This document shows positions 1-8,285 of a stretch of 64,000 nt of DNA, piece after piece. A program made the position numbers and the translations under genes. The stretch covers positions 124,001 through 188,000 of the forward strand of contig NZ_JACGWV010000001.1 of assembly GCF_014137995.1 (NCBI RefSeq). Direction: 5' to 3'. Under the pieces are notes generated by a model. That model saw nothing but the letters and a program-made list of their open reading frames with translations. It did no database searches and had not been told where the DNA came from. The DNA is from Promicromonospora sukumoe. GTDB taxonomy: Bacteria > Actinomycetota > Actinomycetes > Actinomycetales > Cellulomonadaceae. The first letter of the stretch is position 1. Every line of letters begins with the position of its first letter.

Positions 1-47
1 GAACCCTGGCAGAATCAGGCCCCCCGCAGTGCCTCCCGGAGTACGCG

Positions 48-1505
48 ATGACCGGCGAATGGATCATGGTCGCCGTCGGTGTTCTCCTCACGGCTGGTAC
101 TGCCGTCTTCGTGGCGGGGGAGTTCTCCCTCGTCACCATCGACCCCGCCGTGATCGGCGACTCCGACGACTCGGAGGGAGACAGACCCGGCCGGTCCCGG
201 TCCGTCTCCTCCACCCATCCCGGCGCCCCGCGGGCCCTCGGCCAGGGCATGCGGGACCGCAGCGTCCGCACCGCGCTGCGCCACCTCTCGACCGAGCTGA
301 GCTCGGCCCAGGTCGGCATCACGCTGACCACGATCCTGCTCGGCTACACCGCCCAGCCGGCCCTGAACTCCCTGATCTCCGCCGCGTTCGGCGGTACGTC
401 CGTGCCGACGGCGGTCTCCGCCGGCATCTCCGGCGTGCTGGCCCTCATCCTGGTGAACCTGTTCTCCATGCTGTGCGGCGAGCTGATCCCCAAGAACTTC
501 GCGCTGTCGGCACCCCTGGCCACCGCGCGGGTCGTGGTGCCGGTCCAGCGGGTGTTCACCATCACGTTCAAGCCGCTGATCGCGGTGCTCAACGGTTCCG
601 CCAACGCGCTGCTGCGCCGCCTCGGCGTCGAGCCCCGCGAGGAGCTGTCCGGGGCCCGGTCCGCGCCCGAGCTCGCCTCGCTGGTGCGCCGCTCCGCCGA
701 GGAGGGCACGCTCCAGGAGTCCGTGGCCACGCTGCTGACCAACTCGATCGAGCTGGACACCCTCAGCGCGCGTGACGTGATGACCGACCGCCTGCGCATG
801 TCCGTCGTCGACCGCGACGCGACGGCGGAGGACGTCGTCGCGCTCGCCCGCCGGACCGGGCACTCGCGGTTCCCCGTGATCGGGGAGGACCGTGACGACA
901 TCGTCGGCCTGGTGCACCTGCGCCGCGCCGTCGGCGTGCCGCACGACCGGCGGTCCGAGGTGCCCGCCGCCGCCCTCATGGTGGACGCGCCGCGGGTCCC
1001 CGAGACGGTCCGCCTGGGGCCGCTGCTCGTGGAGCTGCGCGGGTTCGGCCTCCAGATGGCCGTCGTCGTGGACGAGTACGGCGGCACGTCCGGCGTCGTC
1101 ACGCTGGAGGACGTCGTCGAGGAGCTGGTGGGCGACGTCGCCGACGAGCACGACCCGCGCCGCGCCGGGGCCTCCCGCGCCGCCGACGGGTCGTGGATCG
1201 TGCCGGGAGTGCTGCGCCCCGACGAGCTCCAGGAGTACACCGGGATCGAGGTCCCGGAGGGCGCCGCGTACGAGACGCTCGGCGGCCTCGTGATGGCCGA
1301 GCTGGGCCGCATGCCCGTCGTCGGCGACGAGGTCACCGTGGGCCGCACCGGCCTGCACGGCACGTACGCGCGCGTCACGCTGCGTGTCGAGGCCATGGAC
1401 GGCCGGCGCGTCGAGCGCCTCCGCGTCCGCCCCCTGCCCGACGACGCGGCGCCCGGCGCCGACGACGCCGACAGGTCCCGTTCCGAGAAGGGCGCGAGCC
1501 GATGA
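48..1505 (+). CDS. CNNM/CorC-type membrane protein with CBS pair (first of two)
   Basis: Integral membrane protein of the hemolysin C/CNNM family, linked in relatives to magnesium or cobalt efflux. The 485 residues show an N-terminal DUF21 membrane domain (about 1-215, with helices near 5-30 and 110-150), a CBS pair beginning at ARDVMTDR (about 243-365), and a C-terminal CorC/HlyC domain (about 375-465) ending in a charged tail. The ATG has GGAG seven bases upstream, so the gene is complete although close to the window edge. Its TGA overlaps the ATG of the next family member, so the two are translationally coupled and may form a heterodimer (inference). The transported ion cannot be read from the sequence. 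Confidence 0.9.
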   Translation: MTGEWIMVAVGVLLTAGTAVFVAGEFSLVTIDPAVIGDSDDSEGDRPGRSRSVSSTHPGAPRALGQGMRDRSVRTALRHLSTELSSAQVGITLTTILLGYTAQPALNSLISAAFGGTSVPTAVSAGISGVLALILVNLFSMLCGELIPKNFALSAPLATARVVVPVQRVFTITFKPLIAVLNGSANALLRRLGVEPREELSGARSAPELASLVRRSAEEGTLQESVATLLTNSIELDTLSARDVMTDRLRMSVVDRDATAEDVVALARRTGHSRFPVIGEDRDDIVGLVHLRRAVGVPHDRRSEVPAAALMVDAPRVPETVRLGPLLVELRGFGLQMAVVVDEYGGTSGVVTLEDVVEELVGDVADEHDPRRAGASRAADGSWIVPGVLRPDELQEYTGIEVPEGAAYETLGGLVMAELGRMPVVGDEVTVGRTGLHGTYARVTLRVEAMDGRRVERLRVRPLPDDAAPGADDADRSRSEKGASR

Positions 1506-2548
1506 GCACGACCACCGCACTCGTCATCGGCCTCGTGCTGCTCGCGGGGAACGCGTTCTTCGTGGGCGCCGAGTTCGCCGTCATCTCCGCACGCCGCAGC
1601 GCCATCGAGCCGCTCGCCGCGGCCGGCGACCGGCGTGCCGTCACCGTGCTGTGGGCGATGGAGCACGTGTCGCTCATGCTGGCCTGCGCGCAGCTCGGCG
1701 TGACCGTCTGCTCCACCGGCCTGGGCATCGTGGCGGAGCCCGCCATCGCGCACCTGCTGGAGGGGCCGCTGCACAGCCTCGGCGTCAGCGAGGACCTCAC
1801 GCACCCGATCGCGCTGGTCATCGCGCTGTCGCTCGTCGTCTACCTGCACGTGGTGCTCGGCGAGATGGTGCCGAAGAACCTGGCGGTCTCCGGACCGGAC
1901 CGGGCCGTCATGTGGTTCGGCCCGCCGCTGGTGCTGCTCGGCAGGGCGCTGCGCCCCGTGATCGCCGGCCTGAACTGGATCGCGAACCACGCGGTGCGGC
2001 TCGCCGGCGTCGAGCCCAAGGACGAGGTCGCCTCGGCGTTCACGGCCGAGGAGGTCCAGTCCATCGTGGAGCACTCCCAGGCCGAGGGTGTGCTGCGCGA
2101 CGAGCAGGGCCTGCTGACGGGCGCCATCGAGTTCTCCAACCGCACCGCGCGCGACGTCATGGTCCCGGTCGGCGGCCTGGTCGCCGTCGACGAGACCAGC
2201 ACGCCCGACGACGTTGAGCGGCTCGTCTCCAAGCACGGCTTCAGCCGGTTCCCCGTCGTGACCCGGCGGGAGGACGGTGACGAGCTGGTCGGCTACCTGC
2301 ACCTCAAGGACGTGCTGTACGCCACCGGGCCGGCCCGGTTCGAGCCGGTCGCGGTGTGGCGCGTGCGCGCCCTGGCGGCCGTCGCGCCCGACGACGAGGT
2401 CGAGGACGCGCTGCGCGTGATGCAGCGCTCGGGCTCGCACCTGGCGCGGGTCGAGGGGCCGGACGGCGAGGTGCTCGGCGTGGTCTTCCTCGAGGACATC
2501 CTGGAGGAGCTCGTGGGCGAGGTGCGCGACGCGATGCAGCGCCGCTGA
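1502..2548 (+). CDS. CNNM-type membrane protein with CBS pair, no CorC/HlyC tail
   Basis: Second CNNM paralogue, 348 residues. The ATG overlaps the TGA of the upstream paralogue (ATGA). DUF21 membrane domain (about 1-195) with the family-typical GNAFFVGAEFAVISARRS start, then a CBS pair from ARDVMVPVGG (about 217-345). It stops directly after the CBS pair and lacks the C-terminal CorC/HlyC domain found in its partner. This shorter plan is common for the second member of actinobacterial tandem pairs (family knowledge). A longer in-frame reading upstream lies inside the first gene and was discarded. Confidence 0.9.
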   Translation: MSTTTALVIGLVLLAGNAFFVGAEFAVISARRSAIEPLAAAGDRRAVTVLWAMEHVSLMLACAQLGVTVCSTGLGIVAEPAIAHLLEGPLHSLGVSEDLTHPIALVIALSLVVYLHVVLGEMVPKNLAVSGPDRAVMWFGPPLVLLGRALRPVIAGLNWIANHAVRLAGVEPKDEVASAFTAEEVQSIVEHSQAEGVLRDEQGLLTGAIEFSNRTARDVMVPVGGLVAVDETSTPDDVERLVSKHGFSRFPVVTRREDGDELVGYLHLKDVLYATGPARFEPVAVWRVRALAAVAPDDEVEDALRVMQRSGSHLARVEGPDGEVLGVVFLEDILEELVGEVRDAMQRR

Positions 2549-2574
2549 GGCAGCCCGTCGTCCACAGGCCGGGC

Positions 2575-2603
2575 TTGGCAGGGGGGCCGACTGGGGTTAA
2601 TGT
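2575..2603 (+). promoter_or_regulatory. Predicted sigma-70 promoter for the VanY-type gene
   Basis: TTGGCA (2575-2580), a 17-base spacer and TAATGT (2598-2603) form a good -35/-10 pair just downstream of the CNNM pair. The expected transcript starts near 2610, about 50 bases before the GTG at 2659. The near-palindrome TGTCACGTGCACA overlaps the -10 and start region and could be an operator (inference). Confidence 0.5.
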
Positions 2604-2658
2604 CACGTGCACATAACGGAACGCGAGGGGGTCGCGGACAGATGACGACGGAGGACCA

Positions 2659-3525
2659 GTGCAGTCCACTGCTGTGACGAGCACGCAGCCTGACCTCATG
2701 ACGAGGCGGGCCCGCCGCGAGGCGGAGCAGAACTCCCAGGCGACCCGCAAGGTCACGTCGTTCGACCGTCTGGTCACCGGCGCCGTCCCCCGGGCCTCCC
2801 GGCCGACGTCCTCGGTCCCGGCCGGGCAGCGGATGATCTCCCGGGCCGCCGTGGTCGGCACCCTCGCCGCCGCGACCATCGCCGCTCCGTTCGTGCAGGC
2901 GGCGGACCAGCCCGGCGAGTCCCCGTTTGACGTCGAGGCGCCGCCCACCGGGCCGTCGGTGCTGGACCTGGTCACGCAGCCCGTCGAGCGCCCGGAGACC
3001 TCCGCCTCCGTCGTCCGCGCCGAGGCCCTCGCCCGGCCCGCGTCCGTCGCGAGCCGCTCGCTGGACCGCAGCCCGCTGCCGCAGTGCGACGTCAACGCCT
3101 CCGTCGACGGCACCAACGGCGGCCTCTCGGACCACTCGCTGTGCGAGCTGTGGCAGGACGGGGAGTACCTCCGGCCCGACGCCGCGATGTCGCTCAGCGC
3201 GCTCAACGAGGCGTTCCGTGCGTCGTTCGGCCGCGAGCTGTGCCTGGTGGCCAGCTACCGCGACCTGAGCACGCAGTACGAGCTCAAGGCGTCGCGCGGC
3301 TTCTACGCCGCCTCCCCGGGCACCTCGATGCACGGCTGGGGCCTGGCGATCGACCTGTGCTCCAAGGAGACGGGCGACAGCGACGTCTTCTCGTGGCTCT
3401 GGGCCAACGCGCCGTCCTACGGCTGGCAGAACCCGTCGTGGGCGCAGCTCGGCGGCAGCAAGTACGAGCCGTGGCACTGGGAGTTCGTGTCCGGCGTCGT
3501 CGAGAAGGGCGAGTGGCAGGGCTGA
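2659..3525 (+). CDS. Secreted or membrane-anchored M15 (VanY-type) D-alanyl-D-alanine carboxypeptidase
   Basis: Peptidoglycan peptidase of the M15B (VanY) family, 288 residues. A charged, Arg-rich N-terminus precedes a hydrophobic segment (about 58-80) that would anchor or export it; the catalytic domain is C-terminal. The zinc and catalytic motifs are present: S-M-H-G-W-G-L-A-I-D gives H225 and D232, and E-P-W-H-W-E-F gives E270 and H273. The GTG start is chosen because GGAGGA sits just upstream; its spacing is short (3 bases), so ATG 2698 is an alternative. It resembles the C-terminal domain of the minus-strand gene at 13938-15641, so the window holds two paralogues. It probably trims stem peptides outside the membrane. 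Confidence 0.85.
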   Translation: MQSTAVTSTQPDLMTRRARREAEQNSQATRKVTSFDRLVTGAVPRASRPTSSVPAGQRMISRAAVVGTLAAATIAAPFVQAADQPGESPFDVEAPPTGPSVLDLVTQPVERPETSASVVRAEALARPASVASRSLDRSPLPQCDVNASVDGTNGGLSDHSLCELWQDGEYLRPDAAMSLSALNEAFRASFGRELCLVASYRDLSTQYELKASRGFYAASPGTSMHGWGLAIDLCSKETGDSDVFSWLWANAPSYGWQNPSWAQLGGSKYEPWHWEFVSGVVEKGEWQG

Positions 3526-3562
3526 CGGCTCCGTGCCCCGCCGGGGCGCGACGCGCTGAAGG

Positions 3563-3581
3563 GCGCCTCGGTCAGAGGCGC
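3563..3581. terminator. Convergent terminator hairpin
   Basis: GCGCCTC (3563-3569) pairs with GAGGCGC (3575-3581) across GGTCA, between the VanY-type gene and the convergent CYTH gene; the stem covers the CYTH stop codon. A second small GC hairpin (GCCCC/GGGGC) lies at about 3536-3548. There is no T-run, as is usual in actinobacteria. Confidence 0.5.
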
Positions 3582-4243
3582 AGGTGCGTGTTCGGCCCGA
3601 AGTCCTGCCGGAAGACCGGTCCCTCGCTCGCGAGCTCCGCGGCGAACGACGGCGCCCACGCGCTGTAGGGCTCCATCGCGAGCGACTCGTTGGAGAACCG
3701 GCGGTCGTCGGTGATCTCCGTGACGCAGAAGTCCGGGATCTGCAGGCCGGTGACCGGGCCGGAGCGCTCGCACTCGGCGACCACCAGCGGGTGGTTGGCC
3801 CCGCCGAAGACGTCGATGGACCAGCCGTCGGCCCCGAGCCACGCCGCGTAGCGCACCTTGACGATCGGGGCGCCGCCCCGGCGGACCAGCTCGACGCCGA
3901 CCCGCGGGTCCAGCTCGCGCTCCGCCTCGTACCGGGTTCCGCCGACGGCGGGCCCCTTGACCGTGACGGCCGCGAAGTCGATGTCGGACGTGTGCGCCCG
4001 GAGCAGCTCGGCCGGGTCGGTCTCGCCGGTCAGGTCGGCGTCGACGTCGCCCGCCTGGACGCGGACCCGCAGCGCGTAGCCGTCGTCGGCCAGGAAGTAG
4101 GACTGCACGATGAGGGCCGGGGCGTCCTTGAGCTCGGCCGGCAGGTCGCGCACGAAGAAGCGGCGCTCGAACTCGAAGTCTGCGTAGCCGCGGTCAGGAT
4201 CGGGGTCGGGGGCGGCCGGCCCGTCGAAGAGGTCGTCGCTCAT
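3572..4243 (-). CDS. CYTH domain protein (putative triphosphatase)
   Basis: 223-residue protein of the CYTH/triphosphate tunnel metalloenzyme superfamily, which includes class IV adenylate cyclases and inorganic or thiamine triphosphatases. The signature is F-E-F-E-R-R-F-F-V near residues 23-31; E24 and E26 match the metal-binding ExE of the family. Paired basic and acidic residues (YALRVRVQ, AVTVKGP, YEAERELD) follow as expected for the tunnel strands. A short acidic, Pro-rich N-terminus precedes the domain. It is monocistronic, with the next minus-strand gene 54 bases upstream. The substrate cannot be decided; simple triphosphatase activity is more likely than cAMP synthesis (inference). 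Confidence 0.75.
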   Translation of the reverse strand: MSDDLFDGPAAPDPDPDRGYADFEFERRFFVRDLPAELKDAPALIVQSYFLADDGYALRVRVQAGDVDADLTGETDPAELLRAHTSDIDFAAVTVKGPAVGGTRYEAERELDPRVGVELVRRGGAPIVKVRYAAWLGADGWSIDVFGGANHPLVVAECERSGPVTGLQIPDFCVTEITDDRRFSNESLAMEPYSAWAPSFAAELASEGPVFRQDFGPNTHLRL

Positions 4244-4297
4244 GAGAGGTCCCTCGCCATGCTCGGCTGATGATTCTCGGCGGATGGTCCTAGAAGT

Positions 4298-4858
4298 CTA
4301 CGCAACCGGCTTCGCGTGGGGCGCCCGGCCGGCGACGAACTCGGTCAGGGCGGCCGACAGCTCCTCCGGGCGGGTGGCGATGCTCCCGGGCTTGAGGACC
4401 ACGGGCGTGCCGACGAGGGACGCGTTCAGCGAGGCGGCGATGCGCCGCACGAACGTCCGCTGGCGGACGACGACGGCCCGCGGGTCCGTGACGTCCACGG
4501 CGAGCACCCGCCGGAAGGCCAGCCGGGCCTCGCGGACGCCCGTGACCTCGGACCAGAGCACCTGCTCGACGCCGAGGTTGGGCAGCCAGTCGGTGAGGCC
4601 GTCGTCGTCGAGCGTGAGCACGGGCCAGGTGGGCAGCAGCAGACGGCGCAGCACGATGAGCCCCAGTCCGGTGAAGACCAGGACACCCATGGCGCTCACC
4701 GAGACGACGAACAGCGCGGCCGACGAGCCGCTGGTCTGCGCGGCGTCGAAGCCGAGACGGGCGGCGACGGCGCAGAGCACCACCAGCGCGAGCGTGGCGA
4801 GGGCGAGCGTGAGGACGTGCGCGCGGGATGGATAGAAGTCGACGGACTCGTCGGGCAT
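4298..4858 (-). CDS. PH-like membrane protein (STM3941-type)
   Basis: 186 residues with two N-terminal transmembrane helices (about 13-33 and 47-70) and a cytoplasmic PH-like domain (about 78-180) containing VLTLDDDGLTDW and PWSEVTGVRE-like strands (here LWSEVTGVRE). This architecture is typical of small PH-domain membrane proteins of the STM3941 family. No enzymatic motif is visible. It probably forms a unit of its own. Function unknown; membrane-associated scaffold or stress protein are possibilities only. Confidence 0.6.
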   Translation of the reverse strand: MPDESVDFYPSRAHVLTLALATLALVVLCAVAARLGFDAAQTSGSSAALFVVSVSAMGVLVFTGLGLIVLRRLLLPTWPVLTLDDDGLTDWLPNLGVEQVLWSEVTGVREARLAFRRVLAVDVTDPRAVVVRQRTFVRRIAASLNASLVGTPVVLKPGSIATRPEELSAALTEFVAGRAPHAKPVA

Positions 4859-4901
4859 ACCGGGACACTAGCCGCACCCGGGGGCGAATCGGTAGCCCGG
4901 G

Positions 4902-5714
4902 CTAGGCGAGCAGGAGCCGTGCGCCCGCCACGGACGTGGCGATCAGCACGACGGTGCTGAACACCGGGCCCGAGATGCGGTGGGCCACGAGCTTGCCGAG
5001 CACCAGGCCTGCCACCAGTCCGGGCAGCAGGGCGAGCGAGACGTGCAGCGACGCGGGGGAGACCAGCCCCAGTCCCGCGCTGAACGGCAGCTTCGCCACG
5101 TTGACGGTGAGGAAGAACAGCGCGACGGTGCCGAGCAGGCCGGCGCGCGAGATGCCGGCCCGCAGCAGGTAGAGGCTCATGGGCGGGCCGCCAGCGTTGG
5201 CGATCATGGTCGAGACCCCGGCCGTGGCCCCGAGCGCGGCGCGGATGACCCGCTCGCCGAGGCGAGGGCGGGCGGGGGCGGAGTCGCCGTCGGGCACTGG
5301 CGTACTTGCCGGGGCTGGCGGACGACGGCGCGCGCGGCGCGCGGCGAGCTGCCGGACCAGGTCGCCGAGCCCGGCGAGGAGCAGCAGCGCGCCGACGATC
5401 CGGGCGCTGACCTCGGGCGGGGCCCAGCGCAGCGCCGCGAAGCCGACGATCAGGCCGAGCGTGACGCTGGGGAGCAGGCCCCGCAGGATGCGCCAGCGGA
5501 CGTCCCGGCCGTACGCGCTGACGGCGACCAGGTCGCCGACGATGAGCAGGGGGAGCGCGACGCCCGCGGCCTGGACGGGCGGGAGCACCGAGGCGATGAC
5601 CGCCGCGCCGAACGCGCCCAGCGGCGGGAGCCCGGTCTTGGAGAGGCCCATGAGCAGGGCGGCGATCGTGCCGCCGATGACGACCGTGGCGGTGAGGTCC
5701 AGTGCGGGGTCCAT
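4902..5714 (-). CDS. Sulfite exporter TauE/SafE family permease
   Basis: 270-residue integral membrane protein of the TauE/SafE family (export of sulfite or related organosulfur anions). About eight hydrophobic segments are visible, in two four-helix halves separated by a basic, Pro-rich loop (about 130-160). Family-like motifs are MGLSKTGLPPLGAFG in the first half and the related ANAGGPPMSLYLL in the second. The ATG at 5714 (MDPALD) is preferred over an upstream GTG at 5750, because the hydrophobic domain begins directly after it. An unusual 80-base palindrome lies about 80 bases upstream. Substrate not determinable from sequence. Confidence 0.8.
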   Translation of the reverse strand: MDPALDLTATVVIGGTIAALLMGLSKTGLPPLGAFGAAVIASVLPPVQAAGVALPLLIVGDLVAVSAYGRDVRWRILRGLLPSVTLGLIVGFAALRWAPPEVSARIVGALLLLAGLGDLVRQLAARRARRRPPAPASTPVPDGDSAPARPRLGERVIRAALGATAGVSTMIANAGGPPMSLYLLRAGISRAGLLGTVALFFLTVNVAKLPFSAGLGLVSPASLHVSLALLPGLVAGLVLGKLVAHRISGPVFSTVVLIATSVAGARLLLA

Positions 5715-5796
5715 GACGGGGTGGACTCTACGTCGCCCCGTGCTGGTCACGCGCCGTGCTGCCGTCGCCCGGTGCGCGAACCCGCCCTCGGGGGTG

Positions 5797-5876
5797 TGTC
5801 AGACCCCGTCGTACGTGTCAGACCTACAGGTCCCTCGGGTGACCTGTACGTCTGACACGTACGCCGGGGTCTGACA
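5797..5876. repeat. Long near-perfect palindrome with internal direct repeats
   Basis: Left arm 5797-5832 and right arm 5841-5876 are 36 bases each, with only two mismatches, around the 8-base loop CCTCGGGT. Each arm contains two copies of GTGTCAGACC or its complement. It lies between the terC stop and the upstream region of the TauE/SafE gene (both minus strand). As RNA it would be a very stable hairpin and may end terC transcription; there is no T-run. It could equally be a repetitive-element copy or a protein-binding site. Confidence 0.85.
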
Positions 5877-5948
5877 GGTGGGGCGGGAATGCCGACGGGC
5901 GGCCCGGCCGGAGCCGGACCGCCCGTCGGGCGTGCGTTGTGACCTGGG

Positions 5949-7076
5949 TCAGTGGGTCCCGGGGCGGGAGCCGCTGGAGGCGTCCTGGTCCTCGCCGGCC
6001 TTCTCGTCGCCCGAGGTCTGCGCCGGGGTGCTCGCCGAGCCGTCCGGGCCGACGACCTTCGCGCCGTCGGCTGTGGCCTCGGTGTCGAGGTCGCGGGTCG
6101 CGTGAAGGCTGGTGAAGGTCACGATGACCAGCACGCCGATGATGACGCCGAGCGAGGCGAGGGTCGGGATCTCCGGGACGCCGGCCCAGATGCCGTGGGC
6201 CCAGTGCAGCACGAGCTTGACGCCGATGAAGGCGAGGATCGTCGCGAGGCCGTAGCCGAGGTGCACCAGCTTGCTCAGCGCGCTCTGGAGCACGAAGTAC
6301 AGGGCGCGCAGGCCGAGCAGGGCGAAGGCGTTGGTGGCGAACACGAGGTACGGGTCGCTGGTGATGCCGTAGACGGCGGGCACCGAGTCGACGGCGAAGA
6401 CGATGTCGGCCGCGAAGATCGCGACGACCACGACCGTCAGCGGCGTGAGCATCCGCTTGCCGCCCTCGCGCACCGAGAGGGCAGGGCCGCGGTAGTCGTC
6501 CGTGACGGGCATGAAGCGGCGGATGATCTTGACCGACCGCAGCTCGGAGATGTTGATCTCGTGGTCGTCGCCCTTGATCTGGTCGCGGAGGATCTTGACC
6601 GCCGTGGCCAGCAGGATCGCGCCGAAGAGCAGGAAGGCCCAGCTCAGGTTGGCGAGGACGGCCGCGCCCACCGCGATGAAGACGCCGCGGAGCACCAGGG
6701 CTCCGACGATGCCCAGCAGGAGGACCCGCTGCTGCAGCGCCGCCGGTACCGCGAAGGCGCTGAGCAGCAGCATGAACACGAAGAGGTTGTCGACGGACAA
6801 CGACTTCTCGACCAGATATCCGGTCAGGTACTGGACGCCGATGGACGAGCCGAACGTGGCCCAGATCCAGCCGCCGAACGCGAGCGGCAGGGCGATGTAG
6901 AAGGCGCTCCAACCCAGGGCCTCGCGCATCGAGACCTCGTGGGGGCGCCTGGTGATCAGGAAGTCGACGACGATCAGAGCGATCACGGCAACGATGGTGA
7001 GGGCCCACATCAAGGGCGTGGCCACCGTGGTCAGAGCGGAGGCAGGGGCAGCTGAACTCGTCAGTTGGGCGAGCAA
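5949..7076 (-). CDS. TerC family membrane protein (manganese/metal export)
   Basis: 375-residue polytopic protein of the TerC/Alx family, whose characterised members export manganese, in some cases to supply exported enzymes. Eight or nine transmembrane helices are visible; family hallmarks are EKSLSVDNLFVFMLL and the matching AADIVFAVDSVPAVYGIT, both containing the acidic residues of the metal path. The C-terminal 45 residues are hydrophilic and Gly/Ser/Asp-rich. The TTG start at 7076 follows GGAGA at suitable distance; ATG codon 23 is an alternative. A manganese-type riboswitch lies just upstream, supporting metal-dependent expression. Confidence 0.88.
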   Translation of the reverse strand: MLAQLTSSAAPASALTTVATPLMWALTIVAVIALIVVDFLITRRPHEVSMREALGWSAFYIALPLAFGGWIWATFGSSIGVQYLTGYLVEKSLSVDNLFVFMLLLSAFAVPAALQQRVLLLGIVGALVLRGVFIAVGAAVLANLSWAFLLFGAILLATAVKILRDQIKGDDHEINISELRSVKIIRRFMPVTDDYRGPALSVREGGKRMLTPLTVVVVAIFAADIVFAVDSVPAVYGITSDPYLVFATNAFALLGLRALYFVLQSALSKLVHLGYGLATILAFIGVKLVLHWAHGIWAGVPEIPTLASLGVIIGVLVIVTFTSLHATRDLDTEATADGAKVVGPDGSASTPAQTSGDEKAGEDQDASSGSRPGTH

Positions 7077-7084
7077 GGAGTCTC

Positions 7085-7212
7085 CAAATAAAGGGTCGGC
7101 TCCGAGGTCTCCTTCGCCTTGCCGAAGCTAGGCCGCCGCCCGAGGCACTGGTAGCAGCGCCGTACTGACCGGGACGATGTTTGGGAAGTACTCCCCTCGC
7201 GGGAGGGAGTCT
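7085..7212 (-). promoter_or_regulatory. Candidate yybP-ykoY manganese riboswitch upstream of terC
   Basis: Read on the minus strand, the terC leader has a 5' hairpin CTCCCTCCCGCGAGGGGAG followed by TACTTCCC, then the core-like CGGTCAGTACGGCG, GCTACCAGTGCCTCGGGC, and a 3' part GGCAAGGCGAAGGAGACC, ending close to the ribosome-binding site. The GGGGAGTA start, the CCAGTGCC-type loop and the GGCGAAGGAGACC end match the general form of Mn2+-sensing yybP-ykoY leaders, which commonly precede terC/alx genes. No covariance model was run; the boundaries are approximate. Confidence 0.75.
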
Positions 7213-7281
7213 ACGACATCGATCTGGGATTGCACATGGGGGGATCTGTCACCTCGTGCTGCGGGGCGCCCGCGGGGACGA

Positions 7282-7323
7282 CGAAGGCCCTTGTTCCGCG
7301 TCGCCGCAGTTCAAGGGCCTTCG
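7282..7323 (-). terminator. Terminator downstream of tRNA-Arg
   Basis: A perfect 12-base stem, CGAAGGCCCTTG (7282-7293) with CAAGGGCCTTCG (7312-7323), and an 18-base loop. It lies directly downstream of the tRNA on the minus strand and upstream of the terC leader, so it insulates the two. Confidence 0.75.
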
Positions 7324-7328
7324 TTGGG

Positions 7329-7404
7329 TGGTGCGCCTGAAGGGATTCGAACCCCCGACCTTCTGCTCCGGAGGCAGACGCTCTATCCACTGAGCTACAG
7401 GCGC
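7329..7404 (-). tRNA. tRNA-Arg (anticodon CCG)
   Basis: Complete cloverleaf on the minus strand. Acceptor stem GCGCCTG/CAGGCGC; D arm with AGCTCAGTGGATAGAGC; anticodon stem TCTGC/GCAGA closing the loop CTCCGGA, giving anticodon CCG for codon CGG; T arm GGGGGTTCGAATCCC. The discriminator A and an encoded CCA end complete 76 bases. No integrated element is seen at its 3' end. Confidence 0.96.
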
Positions 7405-7709
7405 GAGGCCGCTGAGAGGGGTGCGTCGCACCCGTAACGGCCGAAGCGAGACTACCAGGTAAGCAGCCCCGCGTGTGCATCCGGGCCTGTGACCCGCGCC
7501 GTTACCCGGCCTGGCATCGTGCGCCCCGGGAGGCTGCCGCGCGCGGCGCGGGCGCGGGCGCACCAGCACCGCGCGAGCCCGCCGCGACCAACTACAGCCG
7601 GCTTGGCAACCTTCCGCCGTCCGCACGCGTCTGTGTGCCGTGAATCTTCGAAGTGCTCGACCTCAGGGGCGTACGGACGGGTACGCAGGTGACGACCAAG
7701 GTGGTGGAC

Positions 7710-8285
7710 ATGGTGAGTGATGACGCGGCGGTCCTCGAAGACCCCCGTGCCCGGGTGGTGACCACCGGTACGGCGGCCGAGCGGTTCACGGCGTTCGCCA
7801 GGGACCGCTCGCCGGAGCTGTCCCGCATCGCGTACCTGCTGTGCGGCGACACGCACCGGGCCGCTGACCTGGTGCAGCTCGCCCTGGAACGGACCTACCG
7901 GGCCTGGGGCCGGGTGGGCGACGGCGAACCGTTCGCCTATGCGCGCAGGGTGATCGCGACGGCCCGGATCGACTCCTGGCGGCGCACCAGGAAGGACGTC
8001 CTGGTGGCGCCGGCGGACCTGCGGCCAGGAGCGGCGTCGGACGGCACGCAGCTCGTCGTCGACCGTGACGCGCTGGTAGGAGCGCTGCGGCAGCTGCCCG
8101 CCGCGCAGCGGCGCGTCGTCGTCCTGCGCTACCTGCTGGACCGGACGGAGAAGCAGACGGCCGAAGACCTGGGCATCTCCGTGGGAGCCGTGAAGTCCGG
8201 CGCCTCGCGCGGGCTCGACCGGCTTCGGGACGTCCTGGGACCAGAGATCGGCACACCCAGCACCTCGCGGAAGGAGGCGCAGTGA
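7710..8285 (+). CDS. SigE-type ECF RNA polymerase sigma factor
   Basis: Group IV sigma factor of the SigE (SACE) actinobacterial subfamily, 191 residues from the chosen ATG. Region 2 includes AYLLCGDTHRAADLVQLAL and AYARRVIATARIDSWRR; region 4 is GALRQLPAAQRRVVVLRYL followed by the helix-turn-helix TAEDLGISVGAVKSGASRGL. The start is uncertain: ATG 7710 has AAGGTGGTGG just upstream, while in-frame GTG 7689 and GTG 7653 would add 7 or 19 residues. The stop overlaps the start of the membrane protein that follows (TGATG), so both are made together; that protein is the likely anti-sigma partner. No zinc anti-sigma gene is present. Confidence 0.85.
   Translation: MVSDDAAVLEDPRARVVTTGTAAERFTAFARDRSPELSRIAYLLCGDTHRAADLVQLALERTYRAWGRVGDGEPFAYARRVIATARIDSWRRTRKDVLVAPADLRPGAASDGTQLVVDRDALVGALRQLPAAQRRVVVLRYLLDRTEKQTAEDLGISVGAVKSGASRGLDRLRDVLGPEIGTPSTSRKEAQ

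Noticed and set aside
344..2440. Long minus-strand frame opposite the CNNM pair
   Set aside because: Shadow of GC-biased third positions; low-complexity His/Arg/Asp product.
7329..7404. tRNA-Arg as attachment site of an integrated element
   Set aside because: No integrase and no repeat of the tRNA 3' end found nearby.
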